64,000 nt of DNA from Micromonospora sp. WMMD1155 (lineage in GTDB: Bacteria; Actinomycetota; Actinomycetes; Mycobacteriales; Micromonosporaceae): positions 2,144,501-2,208,500 of the forward strand of contig NZ_CP120742.1 in NCBI RefSeq assembly GCF_029581275.1, in the 5' to 3' direction. Positions 59,167 to 64,000 of the stretch are shown here, piece after piece. Position numbers and translations under genes: made by a program. The notes under the pieces were generated by a model, which saw only the letters and a list, made by a program, of their open reading frames with translations, was not told where the DNA came from and made no database searches. Within the stretch, counting starts at the first letter, position 1. The number at the start of each line of letters is the position of its first letter.

Positions 59167-60060
59167 CTACTTCTTGATCATCACGACGTCGGTCGGGCGC
59201 TGGACCGTCACGTCGACGCCGTAGTCGAACAGTTCGAGCGTCGAGTCGGCGGTTCCGGTGTCGAGCCGACCCTTCGCCGTCGACTGCCAGGTGACGGTGA
59301 GCGCCACCTTCGCGATCCGGCCGTCGCGGTTCAGCGTGACGTCGCCGGTCGTGCTGCTCGACCCGTCCCTGTCCGTGCTGGCGTACGTGAAGTGCAGGGT
59401 GCCGTCCGGGTTCTCGGTGACCGTCGCGTTCACGCGCTTCAACGCCGCGAACAGGGCAGCCGGGTCGGGTTCGGCGGCACCCAGCACCGCATTCCCGTCG
59501 CCGTAGAGGAAGAGCCGGTTGTACGTCCCCGGGTACTGCCCGTAACGGCCGTACGTCTCGCCCGGCCCCTTGTCGGCCGGCAGCGGGCTCAGCGGGCGCT
59601 CGCCACCCTCGTACCGGGTGCCGTTGATCAGCAGCTCGGTCATCACCGAGTCGTCCTGGGGCGCACGGACGTAGCCGGTCGAGGTCCTCGGGTCGAAGGC
59701 GCCCTCGTAGGTCAGCCCGCCCGGACCCGAGCTGGTCAGCCGCATCCGGTAGCTGATGTTCTCGCTGGCGGCGGCGGCCGAGACGAGCCGCATCGCCGGT
59801 GAGACGGGCCCCGGTCGCGCGGCCTCGGTGCTGACTCCGGGCCGACCCGACGGTGCGATCGTCGGCAGGGTCACGGCGGTGCCGACGCCCAGCGCCAGCA
59901 GCACGCAGGTGCCGCCGACAAGCTCTGTGGTCCGGCGTCGGCGGGCCCGTCGACCGCGCTCGATCAACGTGCCCACCGGGGGTTCGGAGCCGCTTTCGCC
60001 GTCGACCATGTCGTGCAGCCGATGGGCGAGACGGTCGTCGATGCTGTTCATGACGTTCAC
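59167..60060 (-). CDS. Membrane protein paired with SigE-family sigma factor (possible anti-sigma factor)
   Basis: This 297-residue protein has a cytoplasmic N-terminus (about 1-45), one membrane helix (about 48-70) and a beta-rich outer domain. It lacks the H-x3-C-x2-C zinc motif of ZAS anti-sigma factors, so a non-zinc-type anti-sigma role is inferred only from its position: its GTG start overlaps the sigma gene's stop as GTGA. Confidence 0.7.
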   Translation of the reverse strand: MNVMNSIDDRLAHRLHDMVDGESGSEPPVGTLIERGRRARRRRTTELVGGTCVLLALGVGTAVTLPTIAPSGRPGVSTEAARPGPVSPAMRLVSAAAASENISYRMRLTSSGPGGLTYEGAFDPRTSTGYVRAPQDDSVMTELLINGTRYEGGERPLSPLPADKGPGETYGRYGQYPGTYNRLFLYGDGNAVLGAAEPDPAALFAALKRVNATVTENPDGTLHFTYASTDRDGSSSTTGDVTLNRDGRIAKVALTVTWQSTAKGRLDTGTADSTLELFDYGVDVTVQRPTDVVMIKK

Positions 60061-60599
60061 CTGCTTACCGAGTCGAAGGATTCCTCAAGGAGGTGGCGCA
60101 GTGCGCCCAGCGCCCGGGCGTTCTGGCTCTTGACCGTGCCCAGCGAGCAACCCAGCACCTGGGCGACCTCGCGCTCGCTCAGGTCCTCGTAGTGCCGGAG
60201 CACCACCACCGCCCGCTGCTTCGCCGGCAGCGACATCAGCGCCCGGCGCAGGACGACCGCGTCCGGGCCGACGTCGTCCGCCGGGGTGGCCCGGTCGGGG
60301 ACGTCCGCGAAGAGGCTCTCGCGTCGCCGCCGTCGCCAGGCGGACGTGTGGTTGTTGACCAGGGCCCGGCGCAGGTAGGCGTGCGGGTCGCCGAGCCGGG
60401 ACAGTCGCCGCCACCTCTCGTAGACCTTGACCAGGCTGTCCTGGAGCAACTCCTCGGCCCGCCACCGGTCGCCGCTGAGCAGCATGGCCAGCCGGATGTG
60501 CCGCTGCCACGCCACCTCGACGAACGCGACGTAGGACCGGTCCGCCGCGGACAGTGGTTTCTGTTGGTCGGTCACGCGCCTTACACGCCGCGGGGTCAC
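60057..60599 (-). CDS. SigE-family ECF-type sigma factor
   Basis: This 180-residue protein has region 2 (about 25-95, FVEVAWQRHIRLAMLLSGDR) and region 4 (about 125-175, LPAKQRAVVVLRHYEDLSER plus a recognition helix with CSLGTVKSQNARAL). It belongs to the SigE family (TIGR02983-like). The start is GTG 60599, or GTG 60575 with a nearer AAGG. It begins nine bases after the LigD polymerase gene, so it may be expressed with the NHEJ genes. Confidence 0.9.
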   Translation of the reverse strand: MTPRRVRRVTDQQKPLSAADRSYVAFVEVAWQRHIRLAMLLSGDRWRAEELLQDSLVKVYERWRRLSRLGDPHAYLRRALVNNHTSAWRRRRRESLFADVPDRATPADDVGPDAVVLRRALMSLPAKQRAVVVLRHYEDLSEREVAQVLGCSLGTVKSQNARALGALRHLLEESFDSVSR

Positions 60600-60608
60600 C
60601 GAAGGTTG

Positions 60609-61523
60609 TCAGGCCGAGGGTAGTTCCGGGCCGCCGTCGAGCAGCGGAGCGAGCAGGTCGTCGTACTCCTCGACCCGGGCCAGGACCTCGGCGGCGGTGA
60701 ACTGCCGGACGGCCGGTTTCCGACCGCGGGCGCCGGTCTCGACCTCGTCCCAGGTCAGCGGCGTCGACACCGACGGCACCGACTGGGCCCGCAGGGAGTA
60801 CGGCGCCACGGTGGTCTTCGCCGCGTTGTTCTGGCTCCAGTCGATGAAGACCTTCCCCGGGCGGAGGTTCTTCGCCATCTTCGACACGATCAGCTTCGGG
60901 TGGGCCTGCTCCAACTCCTGGGCGATCCGCCGGGCGTAGGCGGAGACGTCGTCGGACGACTGGGTGCCCGCGATCGGGCAGCAGAGCTGCATGCCCTTCT
61001 TGCCGGAGGTCTTCGGGTACGACTCGATGCCGTCGTCGGCGAGCCGGTCCCGCATCAGCACCGCCACCGGACAGCACTCGGCGAGCCCCGCCGGGGGCCC
61101 CGGGTCCAGGTCGACGACCATCATGTCCGGGTGCTCGCCCACCTTCCACTGCGGCGTGTGCAGCTCCAACGCCGCCAGGTTGGCCAGCCACACCAGCGTG
61201 GGCAGGTCGTCGGCGACCACGTAGTCGATCGTCTCCCGGCCCTTCGTCGAGCCGGGCGCGGGCAGGTTCTCCACCCGCACCCAGTCCGGGGTCGCGGCCG
61301 GGGTGTTCTTCTCGAAGAACGACTTGTCGTCCACCCCGTTGGGGTAGCGGATCCGGGTCACCGGCCGATCCCGCAGGTGCGGCAGCAGCACCGGGGAGAT
61401 CCGGGTGTAGTAGTCGATCACCTCGCCCTTGGTGAATCCCGCCGCCGGGTAGAGCACCTTGTCCAGGTTGGACAGCTCCAGCGGGCGGCCCTCGACATCC
61501 ACCCGTAGCCGCTCAGCCGGCAT
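60609..61523 (-). CDS. ligD: LigD polymerase domain protein
   Basis: This 304-residue protein is the stand-alone polymerase/primase domain of NHEJ LigD. The metal-binding pair is in MVVDLDPGPPAG (near residue 135), the third carboxylate is in FIDWSQN, and SYPKTSGKKGMQL binds the 5'-phosphate. It fills gaps and adds ribonucleotides at double-strand breaks. Its start overlaps the ligase gene by 11 bp. The ligase and polymerase are separate genes here, not one fused LigD. Confidence 0.94.
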   Translation of the reverse strand: MPAERLRVDVEGRPLELSNLDKVLYPAAGFTKGEVIDYYTRISPVLLPHLRDRPVTRIRYPNGVDDKSFFEKNTPAATPDWVRVENLPAPGSTKGRETIDYVVADDLPTLVWLANLAALELHTPQWKVGEHPDMMVVDLDPGPPAGLAECCPVAVLMRDRLADDGIESYPKTSGKKGMQLCCPIAGTQSSDDVSAYARRIAQELEQAHPKLIVSKMAKNLRPGKVFIDWSQNNAAKTTVAPYSLRAQSVPSVSTPLTWDEVETGARGRKPAVRQFTAAEVLARVEEYDDLLAPLLDGGPELPSA

Positions 61524-62454
61524 CGTCGACCTCCTCCGGAGGCTTGTCCGGGCGCAGCCGCAGCACCCGGGGGAAGCGCAGTCGGCCGTCGGGGGTGCGT
61601 TGGCCGTACTTCACCTCCACCACCACCCGGGGTTCTACCCAGATGGCTCCCCGGGCATCCTCGCGCGGCACGCCGGGCGCGAACGGCGACGCGCCGGACC
61701 GCAGCGGCTCCAACTCGGCGAGGAGTTGCCGCTCGATCGCCGCGCCGATTCCGCCGCCGACCCGACCCCGGTAGATCAACCTGCCGTCCGGGCCGGGCAC
61801 ACCGACCAGCAGCCCGCCGATCCGGCGCGCGCCCGGTCGCCAGCCGCCGACGACGAAGTCACCGGTCACCTCCAGCTTGACCTTCACCCAGTCCGGTGAG
61901 CGCACCCCTGGGCGGTAGACGGCACCGACCCGCTTGGCCATCACGCCCTCCAGGCCGTGCTCGCCCGCCGCCTCGTAGGTGGCCGGCCCGTCGGCGAACA
62001 TCGGCGGCACCGCCCAGCGGGCGCTCCCCAGACCCAGCCCGTCCAGGGCCTCCCGGCGGCGCTCGTACGGCCAGCCGGTCAGGTCGTCGCCGTCGAGCCG
62101 CAGCAGGTCGAAGATCATGTACGTCACCGGCATGACCGCCGCCAACCGGGCCGCCTTGTTGCGGTCCCGCACGTGCATCCGCTCGGCCAGCGCGGTGAAC
62201 GACGGCTGCCCACCCTCGCCGAGCAGCACCACCTCGCCGTCGAGCAGCGCGTCGCCGACCTGCTCGGGCAGGGAGGCCAACTCCGGGTACGCGGCGGTGA
62301 TCTCCACGCCGGAACGGGCATACAGGTGCTGGCCACCACCTGAGATGTCGGCGAGCGCGCGGACCCCGTCCCACTTGAACTCGTACGCCCAGCCGTCACC
62401 CGCCGGGAGCGGCCCGGTCATCGCGAGCATCGGCTTGAGCGGCGCGCCGGGCAC
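61513..62454 (-). CDS. ATP-dependent DNA ligase (NHEJ, LigD/LigC type)
   Basis: This 313-residue ligase has motif I EFKWDGVR (nucleophile lysine near residue 27), motif III MIFDLLRLD, motif IV GLEGVMAKR and motif V WVKVKLEV, plus an OB-fold. It seals breaks together with Ku. The GTG at 62454 is chosen because the longer upstream frame reaches past the divergent ku start. It is 85 bp from ku and is the first gene of the minus-strand operon. Confidence 0.94.
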   Translation of the reverse strand: MPGAPLKPMLAMTGPLPAGDGWAYEFKWDGVRALADISGGGQHLYARSGVEITAAYPELASLPEQVGDALLDGEVVLLGEGGQPSFTALAERMHVRDRNKAARLAAVMPVTYMIFDLLRLDGDDLTGWPYERRREALDGLGLGSARWAVPPMFADGPATYEAAGEHGLEGVMAKRVGAVYRPGVRSPDWVKVKLEVTGDFVVGGWRPGARRIGGLLVGVPGPDGRLIYRGRVGGGIGAAIERQLLAELEPLRSGASPFAPGVPREDARGAIWVEPRVVVEVKYGQRTPDGRLRFPRVLRLRPDKPPEEVDDAG

Positions 62455-62539
62455 GACCCGACTGTAGTAGCAGGCCGAACACCTCGCGTCCGGTTCTTTC
62501 GGATGCGAGCATGGTCGATACCGGGGAAGGGAGCGCAGG

Positions 62540-63562
62540 ATGCGTGCCATCTGGAAGGGAGCCGTGTCGTTCGGGCTCGTCTCGATCGGGGTGAAGCTCT
62601 ACTCCGCGACCGAGGAGAAGGACATCCGGTTCCACCAGGTGCACCGCGAGGACGGCGGGCGGATCCGCTACAAGCGCACCTGCTCGGTCTGCGGCGAGGA
62701 GGTCACCTACGACGACATCGCCAAGGGCTACGACATCGGTGGCGGCGAGATGGTGATCCTCACCGACGAGGACTTCGCCGACCTGCCGCTGACCAGTTCC
62801 CGGGCGATCGACGTGCTGGAGTTCGTACCGGCCGAGCAGGTCGACCCGATCCTCTACAACAAGGCGTACTTCCTCGAACCGGAGGGCGCGGCGACCAAGC
62901 CGTACGTGCTGCTGCGCGACGCGCTCATCGACTCGGAGCGGGTGGCCATCGTGAAGGTGGCGCTCCGTCAGCGGGAGCAGCTCGCCACGCTGCGGGTCCG
63001 CGAGGGTGTGCTGCTGCTCAACACGATGCTCTGGCCGGACGAGATCCGTACCCCGGACTTCGGTTTCCTCGACGAGGACCTCAAGGTGCGCCCGCCGGAG
63101 CTGGCGATGGCCAGCTCCCTGATCGACTCGATGACCGGCGAGTTCGAGCCGGACGTCTTCACCGACGACTACCGGGCCGCGTTGCAGGAGGTCATCGACG
63201 CCAAGGTGGAGGGTCGGGAGGTCGTCCAGCCGGAGGAGGTCGAGGAGGCCCCGGCCGCCGCGGTGGACCTGATGGCCGCGTTGAAGGCGTCGGTGGAGCG
63301 GGCCAAGGCGGCTCGCGGCGAGCAACCCGCCCGCGGCGGCGGCGGCGAGCCGACACCCATCTCGTCGGCCCGGTCCGCGCAGAAGGCGGCCGAGAAGAAG
63401 GCCGCGAAGGCCCCCGCGAAGAAGACCCCGGCGAAGAAGTCCGCCGAGAAGAAGGCGGCCGAACCGGCGAAGAAGACCGCCGCCAAGAAGACCGCCGCGA
63501 AGAAGGCGGAGCCGGCGAAGAAGACGGCCGCGCGCAAGACCGCACCCCGCAAGAGCGCCTGA
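62540..63562 (+). CDS. ku: Ku DNA-end-binding protein
   Basis: This 340-residue protein has the bacterial Ku core (about 1-255; MRAIWKGAVSFGLVSIGVKL start, CSVCGEEV), which forms a dimer ring on DNA ends and recruits the ligase. A tail from about 275 to 340 is rich in Lys/Ala repeats (KKAAKAPAKKTPAKKSAEKK), typical of actinobacterial Ku and aiding DNA bridging. GGGAG precedes the ATG. It is divergent from the ligase operon. Confidence 0.95.
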   Translation: MRAIWKGAVSFGLVSIGVKLYSATEEKDIRFHQVHREDGGRIRYKRTCSVCGEEVTYDDIAKGYDIGGGEMVILTDEDFADLPLTSSRAIDVLEFVPAEQVDPILYNKAYFLEPEGAATKPYVLLRDALIDSERVAIVKVALRQREQLATLRVREGVLLLNTMLWPDEIRTPDFGFLDEDLKVRPPELAMASSLIDSMTGEFEPDVFTDDYRAALQEVIDAKVEGREVVQPEEVEEAPAAAVDLMAALKASVERAKAARGEQPARGGGGEPTPISSARSAQKAAEKKAAKAPAKKTPAKKSAEKKAAEPAKKTAAKKTAAKKAEPAKKTAARKTAPRKSA

Positions 63563-63635
63563 CCGTACGGCAGCGACGGCGGTGTCCGCCGCACCGGGTA
63601 CGCTCCGCCGGCCGCTGGCGACCGGAGGAGCCCTC

Positions 63636-64000
63636 ATGCCGTACACCCCTGATCTGGACCGGTTGCTGACGCCCGGCGCCCGCTTCACCGACCAGCACGG
63701 CGCGTACCTGATCGAGGCCCACCCGGTGGACGACGTCGTGCTGCCGACCGGTCGGGTGGTCGGGTGCGACCCGCTGGTCTGCCCGGAGGCCGAGCCGTTC
63801 ACGGTGACCGTGCCGCCGGGGCGGTATCCCGCCCGCGCCTGGGTGGCGGCGGTGCTCCGCGAGGACACCGAGGTGGACCGGCGGGTGGCCGCGTTCGAGC
63901 TGGTCGTCTCGACCGAGCCGACGATTCGTTGGGAACCGGCGGTCGCGGGCGACCAGGACGTCGCCACGCTCGGTGCGGACGACTACTTCGGGTACGGGGT
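63636..64000 (+). CDS. DUF4241 domain protein, truncated by the window end
   Basis: The first 121 codons are visible. GGAGGAG lies seven bases before the ATG. The sequence has CDPLVCPEAEPFTVTVPPGRYP, matching the DUF4241 family start, and ends mid-domain at ADDYFGYG. Its function is unknown; some DUF4241 proteins are linked to toxin immunity. Confidence 0.78.
   Translation, partial: MPYTPDLDRLLTPGARFTDQHGAYLIEAHPVDDVVLPTGRVVGCDPLVCPEAEPFTVTVPPGRYPARAWVAAVLREDTEVDRRVAAFELVVSTEPTIRWEPAVAGDQDVATLGADDYFGYG

Noticed and set aside
62455..62550. Ligase start at 62550
   Set aside because: It would overlap the divergent ku start, and the ligase fold begins soon after 62454.

Overview
This 64 kb window is very GC-rich, its genes use GC-ending codons, and many start with GTG. 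The gene families (SepH, two-gene LigD with Ku, the futalosine menaquinone genes mqnB/mqnD, XPB helicase, TIGR03089, DUF3027/DUF2530, SigE-family sigma factor) point to a filamentous or soil actinomycete, most likely Micromonosporaceae (Micromonospora-like). This is inferred from gene content; no database was searched. There are about 56 protein genes. I saw no rRNA, tRNA, CRISPR array, prophage or insertion sequence. Coordinates of short sites were counted by eye and could be off by a base or so.

Layout. 67-6252: alpha-glucan/disaccharide use (GH65 phosphorylase plus beta-phosphoglucomutase-like HAD, and an MsmK/UgpC-type sugar ABC ATPase), with a hotdog thioesterase and a membrane protein between them. 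6374-12214: a tight four-gene operon on the minus strand (TagG-like permease, TagH-like ATPase, CDP-alcohol phosphatidyltransferase with an extra N-terminal domain, GT2-TagF fusion) that looks like a teichoic-acid-type wall glycopolymer locus. 12286-18112: serine dehydratase, PspC, DUF4230, acyl-CoA dehydrogenase, and the pdxH-MFS-aldose epimerase-nitroreductase operon (17510-21014). 21266-24975: citrate synthase, serC and sepH, each followed by a strong hairpin. 25030-27540: alpha/beta hydrolase and DUF4097 genes divergent from an unusual HTH-MarR regulator. 27570-35039: RNA cyclic phosphodiesterase, a MarR-controlled efflux pair, a purine permease, and small conserved actinobacterial genes.

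35036-38190 carries mqnB and mqnD of the futalosine menaquinone route, separated by an HTH-GNAT gene and a repeat-filled gap. 38151-44874 holds a cold-shock protein, a HAD phosphatase, a large XPB-associated protein with an apparent WYL-like tail, an L,D-transpeptidase lipoprotein and the XPB helicase. 45342-47207 has a TetR/DUF4267 pair and a secreted protein. 47474-52459 is a 1661-residue secreted metallophosphoesterase with three tandem CBM5/12-type modules. 52807-59073 holds TIGR03089, three unrecognised genes and a secreted phytase-esterase-like protein. 59167-63562 is a bacterial NHEJ locus (Ku divergent from ligase and polymerase genes) that runs directly into a SigE-family sigma factor and a membrane partner. 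A truncated DUF4241 gene ends the window.

The intergenic DNA is the least explained part. It contains a four-copy dispersed palindromic motif (core GATTCGTTTACGACATCAGC), two copies of a 79-bp GATC-ended inverted repeat, other long inverted repeats, and short-unit tandem repeats (5, 8, about 12 and 18 bp). No single clearly new defence or biosynthetic system is evident. The best candidates for new biology are the dispersed palindromes, the NHEJ-sigma operon, the XPB/WYL-like pair, the DUF4097 regulator module and the three hypothetical genes at 53702-56643.
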